NCBI GenBank assembly: GCA_964510205.1
Contig: CAZEBW010000045.1
Coordinates: 1 to 30,144, forward strand
Direction of reading: 5' to 3'
DNA: 30,144 nucleotides
Source: CAZEBW01 sp964510205
Lineage (GTDB): Bacteria; Chloroflexota; Anaerolineae; VGOG01
Shown: one piece after another, positions 1 through 7,324 of the stretch
Layout: each line of letters begins with the position of its first letter
How positions within the stretch are numbered: position 1 is the stretch's first letter
Translations under genes and position numbers: made by a program
The notes under the pieces: model-generated
What the model was told of the DNA's origin: nothing
Databases searched by the model: none
What the model saw: the letters and a program-made list of their open reading frames with translations, nothing else

Positions 1-747
1 GCACCCCACACCCAGGCAGCCGACTGGCAGTTCGCCTGCAAGGCCGGCACAGAAGCCATTCAGGCCGCCATCGGCTTTGTCGGCTCTGGCATGGCGCGCT
101 ACGCCCTGTGCATTGGCGCGGACTCGGCCCAGGGACAGCCGGGCGACGCCCTGGAGTACACCACAGGAGCGGGAGGGGCGGCCTACGTCATCGGTCCCGA
201 AGAGCAGAGCCTGGCCTACATCGAAGCATCCTATTCTTATGTCACGGACACGCCGGACTTTTTCCGCCGACCAGGCCAGCACTATCCCCAGCACGGGCAC
301 CGATTCACCGGCCAGCCCGCCTACTTCAAGCACGTTCTAACTGCGGGGCAGCACCTGATGGAGGAACTGGGCTACCAGGCGGGCGATTTCGCCTACGCCG
401 TCTTCCACCAACCCAACGCCAAGTTTCCTGTTAAGGCAGGCAAAGCCCTGGGCTTTAACCAAGACCAGATGGAGGCGGGGCTGCTGGTGTCCGTGACGGG
501 CAACACCTACGCGGGCTCTTCCCTGCTGGGACTGACGGCCGTGCTCGACGAAGCAGCTCCGGGCGATCGGGTGCTGCTGGTGTCTTTCGGCTCCGGAGCC
601 GGCAGCGACGCCTTTTCCCTGGTCGTCACCGACCTCATCGAGGAGCGGAGGAACAGGGCGCCCCTCACCCGCGACTACCTCGCCCGTAAGAAAATCATTG
701 ACTATGCCATCTACGCCAGGTTTAAGAAAAAGCTGGTGATGCACTGA
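1..747 (+). CDS. Hydroxymethylglutaryl-CoA synthase, archaeal type (5' partial)
   Basis: Condenses acetyl-CoA with acetoacetyl-CoA to HMG-CoA, the committed precursor of the mevalonate route. The reading frame is open from base 1, so the N-terminal part lies upstream of the window. The catalytic cysteine is visible in the motif FACKAGTEA (Cys codon 37-39), and the active-site histidine in FHQPNAKFP (His codon 406-408). Both motifs fit the thiolase-fold HMG-CoA synthases of archaeal type rather than the eukaryote-like MvaS. The C-terminal part (YLARKKIIDYAIYARFKKKL) also matches that family. A thiolase and a DUF35 protein follow on the same strand; these partners form a channelling complex in archaea. 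The call is firm; only the missing start is uncertain. Confidence 0.93.
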   Translation, partial: APHTQAADWQFACKAGTEAIQAAIGFVGSGMARYALCIGADSAQGQPGDALEYTTGAGGAAYVIGPEEQSLAYIEASYSYVTDTPDFFRRPGQHYPQHGHRFTGQPAYFKHVLTAGQHLMEELGYQAGDFAYAVFHQPNAKFPVKAGKALGFNQDQMEAGLLVSVTGNTYAGSSLLGLTAVLDEAAPGDRVLLVSFGSGAGSDAFSLVVTDLIEERRNRAPLTRDYLARKKIIDYAIYARFKKKLVMH

Positions 748-749
748 GC

Positions 750-792
750 GTGAAACGTGGAGGCGTGAAACGTGAAGCGTGAGACGTGAGAC
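750..792. repeat. Tandem heptamer repeat (GTGAAAC/GTGAGAC)
   Basis: Between the synthase stop and the thiolase ribosome site lie consecutive 7-nt units: GTGAAAC, an 8-nt variant GTGGAGGC, GTGAAAC, GTGAAGC, GTGAGAC and GTGAGAC. The periodicity is seen directly. Heptameric short tandem repeats are known in cyanobacteria and similar arrays occur in Chloroflexota. No function is assigned. Confidence 0.75.
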
Positions 793-811
793 GTCAAAGG
801 AGGGAAATACC

Positions 812-1975
812 GTGAGAGACGTGAGTATCGTTGGAATCGGACAGACCAAAGTGGGAGAGCACTGGGAGAAATCGCTGCGCGATCTGGCTGTGGAGTCCCT
901 GTGGGCGGCTATGGCTGACGCGGGGGTCGAGGAGGCGGACGCCCTTTACGTGGGCAACATGCTGGGCGGCAAATTCGTGGATCAGGAGCACCTGGGGTCG
1001 CTGATCGCTGACTTCGCGGGGCTGCGGGGGACCGAGGCCGCCACAGTCGAGGCTGCCGGCTGCTCCGGGGCGGCAGCGCTGCGCCAGGGCTATCTCGCCG
1101 TAGCCAGTGGCGCCCATGACGTCGTGGCTGTCACCGGCGTGGAGAAGATGACCGACGCCCTGGGCTGCATCACCGCCGCCGGCCTGGCGCTTGGCACCGA
1201 TGCGGACTACGAGGCCAGTCAGGGCCTCTCCCTGGTGGCCGTTCACGCCCTGCTGATGCGGCGCTACATGCACGAGTACGGAGCCACCAACGCCGACTTC
1301 GCCATGTTCGCCGTCAACGCCCATCGGAACGGGGTGGGCAATCCCCACGCCATGTTCCGCCGACCGATCTCCACGGACGCCTTCGAAAAGGCCCGCATGA
1401 TCGCCGATCCCATCAACCTGCTGGATTCCGCACCCACTGCCGACGGCGCAGCCACGCTGGTGGTCTGCCCGGCAGAGCGAGCCCGCGAGTTCAACCAGCG
1501 GCCCATCAGAGTCGCTGCCTCAGCCGTGGCCACCGACTCCGTGGCCCTGCACGACCGGCGCGACCCCCTCTTCCTGCAATCCGCCTACTCATCAGCTCGG
1601 AAAGCCTATCAGCAGGCGGGAGCAAGCCCTACCGACATCAACGTGTTCGAGTTGCACGATGCTTTCACCATCATGAGTGCCTTATCTCTGGAAGCCTGTG
1701 GCTTCGCCGAGCGCGGAGAGGGTTACAAACTGGGCCAAAATGGCAACATCTCACTGGAAGGCCCTACGCCCATTTGCACCATGGGGGGGCTGAAGGCGCG
1801 GGGCAATCCAGTGGGGGCTACTGGCGTCTACCAGGTGGTGGAAGTGGTCGAGCAGTTGCGCGGCCAAGCCGGCCCTAATCAGGTACAAGCCCCTCGTCTG
1901 GGCATGGCGCAGAACATCGGCGGCAGCGGGGCCACCGCCGTCACACACATTCTGGAGGTGCAACGCACTTTCTGA
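812..1975 (+). CDS. Thiolase (acetyl-CoA C-acetyltransferase, archaeal/SCP2-like)
   Basis: Makes acetoacetyl-CoA from two acetyl-CoA, the substrate of the upstream HMG-CoA synthase. The GTG start at 812 is chosen because AAAGGAGGG lies about 7 nt before it; an in-frame ATG at 779 would place the ribosome site and heptamer repeats inside the protein. The product is 387 aa. The nucleophilic cysteine is in EAAGCSGAAAL (about residue 84), and a conserved histidine in ELHDAF (about residue 282). The usual C-terminal thiolase loop GHPxGATG reads GNPVGATG here, and the protein ends with NIGGSGATAVTHIL. This pattern suits the thiolases encoded beside archaeal HMG-CoA synthases. SCP2-like sterol-carrier thiolase is the alternative label. 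Confidence 0.9.
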   Translation: MRDVSIVGIGQTKVGEHWEKSLRDLAVESLWAAMADAGVEEADALYVGNMLGGKFVDQEHLGSLIADFAGLRGTEAATVEAAGCSGAAALRQGYLAVASGAHDVVAVTGVEKMTDALGCITAAGLALGTDADYEASQGLSLVAVHALLMRRYMHEYGATNADFAMFAVNAHRNGVGNPHAMFRRPISTDAFEKARMIADPINLLDSAPTADGAATLVVCPAERAREFNQRPIRVAASAVATDSVALHDRRDPLFLQSAYSSARKAYQQAGASPTDINVFELHDAFTIMSALSLEACGFAERGEGYKLGQNGNISLEGPTPICTMGGLKARGNPVGATGVYQVVEVVEQLRGQAGPNQVQAPRLGMAQNIGGSGATAVTHILEVQRTF

Positions 1976-2011
1976 AGTGCGCTGCATCTGGATTCGGACG
2001 GGAGAACGAAC

Positions 2012-2452
2012 ATGGACATGCCGCGACATTGGCGACTGAGGGAACAGCGATACAATCTGGTGGGCACCGAGTGCCGGGCCTGCGGGGCCAAGCAGTTTCC
2101 ACCCCGCCCCGTGTGCCCGGACTGCAATTCCAAACAAGTGCAGCCCTTCACTTTCAGCGGCCGGGGCGAGATCTATTCCTATTCAACCGTCTTCCACGCT
2201 CCCCTGGGCTACGAGGAGTTCCTCCCCTACACTGTAGCCCTCGTCAAGCTGGAAGAAGGGCCTCTGGTGACGGCCCAGTTGACAGACATGGACAACGATG
2301 AGGCCCAAGTCGGCCTGGAGGTTGAGATGGTCACGCGCAAGCTCAGAGAGTACGGTGAGGACGGGGTCATCGTTTACGGTTTCAAGTTTAGAAGGCCCAT
2401 CGCCGATCGTTCCGATGGAGGTCAGGAGCGAGCAAACGCAGCAATCCGATAG
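2012..2452 (+). CDS. DUF35 zinc-ribbon/OB-fold protein (thiolase-HMGS scaffold)
   Basis: A 146-aa protein with an N-terminal rubredoxin-like zinc ribbon (C21xxC24 ... C35xxC38, in CRACGAKQ and CPDCNSK) followed by an OB-fold-like region typical of DUF35. In archaea the DUF35 protein bridges thiolase and HMG-CoA synthase in one complex and helps pass acetoacetyl-CoA between them. Its place directly after both enzymes supports the same role here. The start at 2012 follows a purine-rich stretch (GGACGGGAGAA) and gives a normal family N-terminus. A terminator lies just downstream. Confidence 0.9.
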   Translation: MDMPRHWRLREQRYNLVGTECRACGAKQFPPRPVCPDCNSKQVQPFTFSGRGEIYSYSTVFHAPLGYEEFLPYTVALVKLEEGPLVTAQLTDMDNDEAQVGLEVEMVTRKLREYGEDGVIVYGFKFRRPIADRSDGGQERANAAIR

Positions 2453-2515
2453 CATACCTCCGCGCAGACAGGGGCATCAGCCGTCTCCTGAGATGAGAAG
2501 CGTCATCAGATTTTG

Positions 2516-2541
2516 AGCCAGTCCACAGGACTGGCTTTTCT
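2516..2541 (+). terminator. Intrinsic terminator of the HMG-CoA operon
   Basis: A perfect 9-bp stem AGCCAGTCC / GGACTGGCT with loop ACA is followed by a T-rich run (TTTTCT). It lies 64 nt after the DUF35 stop, in the right place to end that transcript. Confidence 0.8.
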
Positions 2542-2639
2542 GTGTCTCGCCACTCATCCGTCCGCTGCGCTTTTGAGCCAGAATCAGTAGACGAGAAAAT
2601 CTTGCTCCCGGGCGGCGTCCCCGCCACCCGGATGGGCGA

Positions 2640-2664
2640 GGCTTATCCTGAGCTCGTCGAAGGG
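2640..2664. repeat. Dispersed repeat, TCCTGAGC-TC-GTCGAAGGG type
   Basis: Intergenic copy of a short dispersed repeat. Its core TCCTGAGC...GTCGAAGGG occurs in reverse complement at 21340-21364, inside a permease gene. The stretch 2453-2956 holds no supported gene: only the terminator, this repeat, a second repeat at 2795 and a promoter. Confidence 0.7.
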
Positions 2665-2794
2665 ACGCCCCTTTTGAGCGACTTTTCTCAAGCGCTGAAA
2701 ATGGGTGGTCTCGCTCTTGGGTGTTGTTGATTGGCCCTCGGTCGCGGGAAGTCCTCCTCCACGACCTCGGCTGATACAGAAAATCCGTTGAATT

Positions 2795-2836
2795 GGAGAT
2801 TGCTTCGGGCGCACACACCGCGCCCTCGCAATGACA
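2795..2836. repeat. Dispersed repeat, GTCATTGCGAG...GAAGCAATCTCC family (reverse)
   Basis: Reads GGAGATTGCTTCG, then a GC-rich inverted repeat, then CTCGCAATGACA. In reverse complement it matches the ends of the large element at 22868-23091. It is a single unit rather than a nested pair. This is a widespread bacterial dispersed repeat, recognised by its flanking words. Confidence 0.8.
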
Positions 2837-2876
2837 TTTGCCCCAAAACTGAAATGCGCCTGCTATTTCCGCGTTC

Positions 2877-2905
2877 TTGACTGAATGGGCTAGTTGTGGT
2901 ATGAT
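2877..2905 (+). promoter_or_regulatory. Sigma-70-type promoter of the LysM lipoprotein gene
   Basis: TTGACT (2877-2882), a 17-nt spacer and TATGAT (2900-2905) make a near-consensus housekeeping promoter. It lies 51 nt before the ATG at 2957, and AAAGGAGGAGG precedes that start. Confidence 0.75.
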
Positions 2906-2956
2906 TTATACAGTGTAATCGCCGTTTCTCTTTCCAAATAAAAGGAGGAGGCTGCC

Positions 2957-3607
2957 ATGAAGAAGACTCTTACCATAGTTGTTCTCGTCCTGCTCTTCGT
3001 CGCTTCGATGGCTGGCTGTAGACGAGCCAAGCCGGCTGTCGTCTCCACGGTGGAGGCAACTCCGACCACAACGGCTGCTGCTGGAACAGGCCGCACAGTC
3101 GTCCCTGTTGCTTCACCCACCTCAACCCCTGAGATCGCCCCAGAAGATACACCCACGTCCACCCCCGAAGCCGCCACCCCCATACCCACCGCCGCTGCGG
3201 AAACCACCCCCACCGTCGCTCCCATCTCAACGCCCGCCCCGACAGCGGCCCCGACAAAGGCTCCAACAGCGGCTGCAACCAAGGCGCCTTCAGGCGAGAG
3301 AACCCACGTCGTGCAGCCAGGGGAGAACCTGTTCCGAATCGCCCTGCATTATGGCATGACGTACAAGACTCTCGCCGCCGCTAACGGCATCATCAACCCC
3401 GATCTGGTCTACGTTGGCCAGAGGTTGACCATTCCCGCTGAAGGGACGGCGCCCACCACGCCAACGAACACTCACGTAGTGCAGCCGGGGGAGAATCTGT
3501 TCCGCATCGCCTTGAAGTATGGCGTCACGGTGGAGGCTCTCGCAGTAGCCAACGACATCAGCAACGCCAATCTCATCTATCCAGGGCAGGAGCTGGTCAT
3601 TCCTTGA
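2957..3607 (+). CDS. LysM-domain lipoprotein, two LysM repeats
   Basis: A 216-aa exported protein likely anchored in the membrane. The N-terminus is a lipoprotein signal: basic MKK, a hydrophobic stretch, then the lipobox SMAG-C with the lipidated cysteine at residue 21. Residues about 25-110 are a low-complexity Pro/Thr/Ala linker. Two LysM domains follow at about 115-160 and 172-216, each opening with HVVQPGENLFRIAL. LysM domains bind N-acetylglucosamine polymers such as peptidoglycan, so a wall-associated role is inferred. There is no catalytic domain. The two LysM domains are very similar, which suggests internal duplication. Good ribosome site and own promoter; monocistronic by appearance. 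Confidence 0.9.
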   Translation: MKKTLTIVVLVLLFVASMAGCRRAKPAVVSTVEATPTTTAAAGTGRTVVPVASPTSTPEIAPEDTPTSTPEAATPIPTAAAETTPTVAPISTPAPTAAPTKAPTAAATKAPSGERTHVVQPGENLFRIALHYGMTYKTLAAANGIINPDLVYVGQRLTIPAEGTAPTTPTNTHVVQPGENLFRIALKYGVTVEALAVANDISNANLIYPGQELVIP

Positions 3608-3697
3608 GCAGCTTCTGAGCTCGGAAGCGGCCCGTAGCGCCTTCACAGCCCACGCCGCCTCGATTTTCACCTGACACCGAGGCCGCACCACAGTCAT

Positions 3698-3726
3698 TTG
3701 ACTTTTCGGCTCATCCCCTCTAAAAT
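3698..3726 (+). promoter_or_regulatory. Sigma-70-type promoter upstream of the sigma factor gene
   Basis: TTGACT (3698-3703), 17-nt spacer, TAAAAT (3721-3726). Same hexamer style as the candidates at 2877 and 23709. It would give a leader of about 95 nt before the sigma factor. Confidence 0.65.
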
Positions 3727-3827
3727 AAGGGGCCGGAAGAACAGAGAATTGAACCTTTTACCTCTCCCGCTTGTGTATAAGCAGGAGAGGTCATCACCTG
3801 CCAGTGCCCTGATTGGGAGCGTACGCC

Positions 3828-4412
3828 ATGCCCCTCAGCGAAGACGGTCGGCTGATCTCTCAGATTCGCCAGGGGAATATCCTGGCCCTGAAAGCCTTGT
3901 ACGAGAAGCACAAGCTGCTTGTGTTCCGCACGGCCCTGGCCATCACCCACGATCGGGGAGCCGCGGAGGACATCCTACAAGACTGCTTTCTGAAAGTCTA
4001 TACGCACATTGACACACTGGATGGCTCTCTCCCCTTGTCCCCGTGGCTGCATCGGGTGACCGTGAACCTAAGCTACAACTGGGCCAACAAGAGGCGCCGC
4101 TGGCTGAAGCCTTTTGAGGGCATCATCGAGCACTTAGTGGCAGGCCCACGCACCTTGCCTGAGTCCATTTTGGAGCGCGGAGAGGTGCAAAGCATTATCC
4201 AAAAGGCCCTTGCTTCCTTAAGCTTCAAGCACAGAGTGGTGATCGTTCTGTTCTATCTGAATGGTTTTAGTCTTAATGAGATAGCCTACATCTTGGATTG
4301 CCCAGTGGGTACAGTGAAATCTCGCTTACACTACGCTCGTCGGAATCTGCGTCGCGTACTGGAACGGGATAGGCATCTGCTGGCGCCGGAGGTGGCCTAT
4401 GAGTTCTCATAG
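3828..4412 (+). CDS. RNA polymerase sigma factor, sigma-70 family, ECF-like
   Basis: A 194-aa two-domain sigma factor directing RNA polymerase to particular promoters. The region 2 domain spans about residues 18-92, with AAEDILQDCFLKVY and the aromatic PWLHRVTVNLSYNW block. The region 4 helix-turn-helix spans about 122-176 (GFSLNEIAYILDCPVGTVKSRLHYARRNL, split by family consensus). ATG 3828 is preferred over TTG 3813 because GGGAG at 3815-3819 sits at good distance from it. The gene overlaps the next ORF by 14 nt. No recognisable anti-sigma factor follows, so control is unclear. Its targets are unknown. Confidence 0.88.
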   Translation: MPLSEDGRLISQIRQGNILALKALYEKHKLLVFRTALAITHDRGAAEDILQDCFLKVYTHIDTLDGSLPLSPWLHRVTVNLSYNWANKRRRWLKPFEGIIEHLVAGPRTLPESILERGEVQSIIQKALASLSFKHRVVIVLFYLNGFSLNEIAYILDCPVGTVKSRLHYARRNLRRVLERDRHLLAPEVAYEFS

Positions 4413-4752
4413 AACCCAGCCCACAGCGACGAAGCCAGCCTTGAATGAGCTTGACAAGCTGATTCGCTGGGCCCTTCTGGACGAGGTGGCTGGCGAGGAC
4501 CCCTCGCCGCAGGTCTGGCAGAATATCCAGGCCAGAGTCGTGTTGCACTCCCAGGCCCTGCCCAGCCAACCAAAAACGGGGCGGCCCTGGCGAGATTTCG
4601 CTTGCTCCCTGCGAGCTTGGGCGCTGGGCATCACTGCCCCGCTGAATATGAAGTGGGACCCGAGGCTCACCCCACGGGAACGCTCGTATCTCATCTGGCG
4701 GGAGAATCTCCTGCTGTCCATCTTAAGTACGACAACGGTGACGATCTACTGA
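4399..4752 (+). CDS. Small unrecognised protein overlapping the sigma factor gene
   Basis: 117 aa, starting 14 nt inside the end of the sigma factor gene, which suggests translational coupling. No family recognised. The N-terminal half is acidic/amphipathic (LDKLIRWALLDEVAGEDPSPQVWQNI would be one helix-rich segment). The C-terminal part has a basic tract and a weakly hydrophobic tail (ENLLLSILSTTTVTIY) that is a doubtful membrane anchor. The position is where an anti-sigma factor is often encoded, but no zinc motif HxxxCxxC or clear transmembrane helix is seen. The anti-sigma role is therefore only a positional guess. Confidence 0.6.
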   Translation: MSSHRTQPTATKPALNELDKLIRWALLDEVAGEDPSPQVWQNIQARVVLHSQALPSQPKTGRPWRDFACSLRAWALGITAPLNMKWDPRLTPRERSYLIWRENLLLSILSTTTVTIY

Positions 4753-4778
4753 GCAAATAGGCTTCTGCTGGAGGATGA

Positions 4779-6479
4779 GTGACTAGAAACAACCGATGGA
4801 TTTGGATACTCATAACCATAGCTGTTGTGGCCTGCTTGCTGCTCGCCTGCGGCGGCGGCTTTCTCTTTGTATGGTATCAAGACGAAGGAACGGAGTTCCT
4901 AGAGAAGCTGGCTCCGTCCGGCAAGCCCCAACCCACTAACAGACCAACACTTGAGGCCAAACCAGCGGCCCGACCCGAGGCCACACTCAACTTGCCGGGA
5001 GGCGAGCCTCCTACCCTAGACCCCGCCCTCACCCAAGACGCCACCTCAGCGACATACATTGTAGAAATTTTCAGCGGCTTAGTCACCCTAAACCCAGACC
5101 TGGAGGTCGTGCCCGACATCGCCGAGAGCTGGGAATTGAGCGATGAAAATACGACCTACACCTTCCACCTCCGCCAGGACGTCCAGTTCCACGATGGCAA
5201 GCCAGTCACAGCCCAAGACTTTAAGTATTCCATTGAACGGGCCTGCGATCCAGCCACCGGCTCGGTGGTGGCCGACACCTACTTAGGCGACATCATCGGA
5301 GCGCAGACCAAGCTGCGCGGCCAGACCGACGAGATCTCAGGCGTAGTCGTTGTGGACGATCATACCTTGCAGATCACCATTGATTCGCCCAAGGCGTATT
5401 TCCTCGCCAAGCTGACCTACCCCACCGCCTTTGTCGTAGATCAAGAGAACGTGGAAGGCCCCGTTCAGCCCTGGACCGATCAGCCCAACGGCACCGGTCC
5501 CTTCCGCCTGGCCGAGTACGAATTGGGCCTGCGCATCGTGCTGGAGCGAAACGAGGCATACTATGGCGCCCCCAAGCCTGCCTTGCAGCGGGTGAACTTC
5601 GTGCTGGCAGGCGGCTCGGCGATGACCATGTACGAGACCGGCGAGTTAGATGCCGTGCCCGTGGGCCTGGCCGACATCGAGCGCGTTCTAGACCCCTCCA
5701 ACCCGCTGAACGAAGAGCTCTCCGTCACCTTGCCCATGCTGAGCCTCTTCTACATCGGGTTCAACGTCGAAAAGCCTCCTTTCGACGACCAGAAGGTGCG
5801 TCAGGCCTTCAATTACGCCGTTGACAAAGACAAATACGTGGAAGTCGTATGGAAGAACATGCAGCTCAAAGCAGAGGGCATCCTTCCTCCCGGTATGCCG
5901 GGATACAACGAGGACTTAGAAGGCTACCCTTACGATCCAGAGAAAGCTAGCCAGCTTCTCGCCGAATCCAAATATGGCAGCGCCAGCAATCTGCCAGAGA
6001 TTACGCTCAACGTCTCCGGCGGAGGTGGGACGGCAGGCAGGCAAGTGGAAGCCATCGTAGAGATGTACAAGCAAAACTTGGGCGTGGACATCGCCATCCA
6101 GCAGACCGGATGGGCAACCTATCTCCAAGACTTGAGAGCTCACCGCTATCAGATGTTCGGCCTGACCGCGGGCTGGATAGCCGACTATCCTGATCCGCAG
6201 GACTTTCTGGACATCCTGTTTCACAGCGAGAGCCGCAACAACGACACCTTGTACGCCAATCCCGAAGTGGACAGGCTGCTGGAGGAGGCCCGGGGAGAGC
6301 AAGACCACGAGAGACGTATGGAGCTTTACCAACAGGCTGAAGAGATGATTTTGGAGGATGCCCCGATTGTCCCGTTGACTCACGACGCAGATCACTGGCT
6401 GACCAAGCCCTACGTGGAGGGGATGATCTACCCCCCGTCCATCATTCCCAAGCTGAAGTATGTCTCGATAAGCAAGTAG
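4779..6479 (+). CDS. Peptide/nickel-type ABC substrate-binding lipoprotein (system 1)
   Basis: Extracytoplasmic family 5 solute-binding protein, 566 aa, that would deliver oligopeptide-like cargo to the permeases at 7325 and 8247. GTG 4779 follows GGAGG (4770-4774). The N-terminus has one hydrophobic segment ending in LLLAC-GGG, compatible with a lipobox, although further hydrophobic residues follow and a plain membrane anchor is possible. Family landmarks are EPPTLDPALTQDATSATYIVEIFSG near the N-terminus, FHLRQDVQFHDGKPVTAQDFKYSIER, FNYAVDKDKYVEVVW and the C-terminal EEMILEDAPIVPL. Unlike the two later binding proteins it lacks the KEVPVEKEV linker. Three small genes separate it from its permeases. 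Substrate not deducible. Confidence 0.9.
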   Translation: MTRNNRWIWILITIAVVACLLLACGGGFLFVWYQDEGTEFLEKLAPSGKPQPTNRPTLEAKPAARPEATLNLPGGEPPTLDPALTQDATSATYIVEIFSGLVTLNPDLEVVPDIAESWELSDENTTYTFHLRQDVQFHDGKPVTAQDFKYSIERACDPATGSVVADTYLGDIIGAQTKLRGQTDEISGVVVVDDHTLQITIDSPKAYFLAKLTYPTAFVVDQENVEGPVQPWTDQPNGTGPFRLAEYELGLRIVLERNEAYYGAPKPALQRVNFVLAGGSAMTMYETGELDAVPVGLADIERVLDPSNPLNEELSVTLPMLSLFYIGFNVEKPPFDDQKVRQAFNYAVDKDKYVEVVWKNMQLKAEGILPPGMPGYNEDLEGYPYDPEKASQLLAESKYGSASNLPEITLNVSGGGGTAGRQVEAIVEMYKQNLGVDIAIQQTGWATYLQDLRAHRYQMFGLTAGWIADYPDPQDFLDILFHSESRNNDTLYANPEVDRLLEEARGEQDHERRMELYQQAEEMILEDAPIVPLTHDADHWLTKPYVEGMIYPPSIIPKLKYVSISK

Positions 6480-6511
6480 CAGCTATGCGACATCTTGTGG
6501 GAAGAAGCAGA

Positions 6512-6811
6512 ATGTCGCAACGACTTCTTGAAAGGATACAAGTCGCGGTTCTCAGCGGTGAATACGATCTGACCCGCCACGCCATCAACGAGATGGCAGA
6601 GGATGAGCTGAGCATCTTTGACGTCGAACAAGCTATCTTGAGTGGCGAAATCACAAAGACAGAAACAGATGATCCGCGTGGGCCGAGATACACCATTATC
6701 GGACTGGCTGTAGACCAAAAAACAGAAGTGGGAGTAGTGGGCCGTTTTACCGAGACAGGCATCTATCTCATCATCACCGTCTATGAGGTTACTGAACCAG
6801 AGGAGTGGTAG
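6512..6811 (+). CDS. DUF4258 protein, probable toxin of a type II pair
   Basis: 99 aa from ATG 6512; an alternative ATG at 6485 adds nine residues, but a purine-rich site (GGGAAGAAG) favours 6512. The fold-defining words are YDLTRHAINEMAEDELSIFDVEQAILSG and the strand-rich end RYTIIGLAV...VGVVGRF...YLIITVYEV, which match DUF4258. This family is often paired with a YgiT-type zinc-finger antitoxin and is thought to be a RelE-like small toxin. The antitoxin-like gene starts 1 nt after this stop. The toxin-first order is the same as in MqsR-MqsA. Toxicity is inferred from the pairing, not shown. Confidence 0.78.
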   Translation: MSQRLLERIQVAVLSGEYDLTRHAINEMAEDELSIFDVEQAILSGEITKTETDDPRGPRYTIIGLAVDQKTEVGVVGRFTETGIYLIITVYEVTEPEEW

Positions 6812-6812
6812 G

Positions 6813-7049
6813 ATGTACGGCTACAAATGTGAATACTGCGATGGGATCGTGCAGGAGCGGGTGGTAGAACAAGAGGTATTCAAACACCGAGACGGTTTCG
6901 TCATTTTGGAAAACGTACCCATTGGTGTATGCGACACGTGTGGCTTCCGCTACTACCACTCAACTCTGTTGCATTGGGTCGAGGAGGTTGCTACGAAAAA
7001 GAAGTCACCGAAGCGTATGGAGTTGGTGCCTGTCGCCGCTTTTGCGTAA
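6813..7049 (+). CDS. YgiT-type zinc-finger protein, probable antitoxin
   Basis: 78 aa from ATG 6813, with AGGAG about 8 nt upstream inside the end of the DUF4258 gene. Two CxxC pairs are visible, CEYC near residue 6 and CDTC near residue 40, giving the zinc-binding N-terminal domain of MqsA/YgiT-like antitoxins. The usual C-terminal helix-turn-helix is absent, as in many short YgiT proteins paired with DUF4258. Autoregulation by DNA binding is therefore not supported by the sequence. Antitoxin role inferred from pairing. Confidence 0.8.
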   Translation: MYGYKCEYCDGIVQERVVEQEVFKHRDGFVILENVPIGVCDTCGFRYYHSTLLHWVEEVATKKKSPKRMELVPVAAFA

Positions 7050-7066
7050 AGGTTGAGGGGGCCGAG

Positions 7067-7315
7067 ATGGAGCCGATGGTTTTCCAGGTTGATCAGAGAA
7101 AAGTGATCTCCGGCGATAAGGAGATTTATAATCGAATACGGAAAAAGCTGGAGCCAGAGCACAAGGGAGAGATCGTCGCCATCGAAGTGGATAGCGAGGA
7201 TCATTTCCTGGGCAGGACGGTCACGGAAGCAACCAGTGAGGCCCGGAGGAAGCATCCTGACAAGGTCTTTTACTTTGTCAGAGTGGGATTCCCCGCTGTT
7301 TACGTCCATAGATGA
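7067..7315 (+). CDS. Small hypothetical protein, DUF5678-like
   Basis: 82 aa, starting 17 nt after the antitoxin-like gene with GAGGGGGCCGAG upstream. It has the pattern KGEIVAIEVDSEDHFLGRTVTEA...ARRKHPDKVFYFVRVG, resembling small alpha/beta proteins annotated DUF5678 that are often found near toxin-antitoxin or protease genes. No catalytic residues are evident. It ends 9 nt before the first permease and probably travels with the two genes before it. The family assignment is tentative. Confidence 0.65.
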   Translation: MEPMVFQVDQRKVISGDKEIYNRIRKKLEPEHKGEIVAIEVDSEDHFLGRTVTEATSEARRKHPDKVFYFVRVGFPAVYVHR

Positions 7316-7324
7316 AAATCAAGA

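Noticed and set aside
749..793. CRISPR-like array
   Set aside because: Units are 7 nt and contiguous without spacers, and no cas gene is near; it is a simple heptamer tandem repeat. No CRISPR array was seen elsewhere.
2542..2820. Small open frames in the spacer after the HMG-CoA operon
   Set aside because: They are short, lack ribosome sites, and consist of repeat-derived sequence on both strands.
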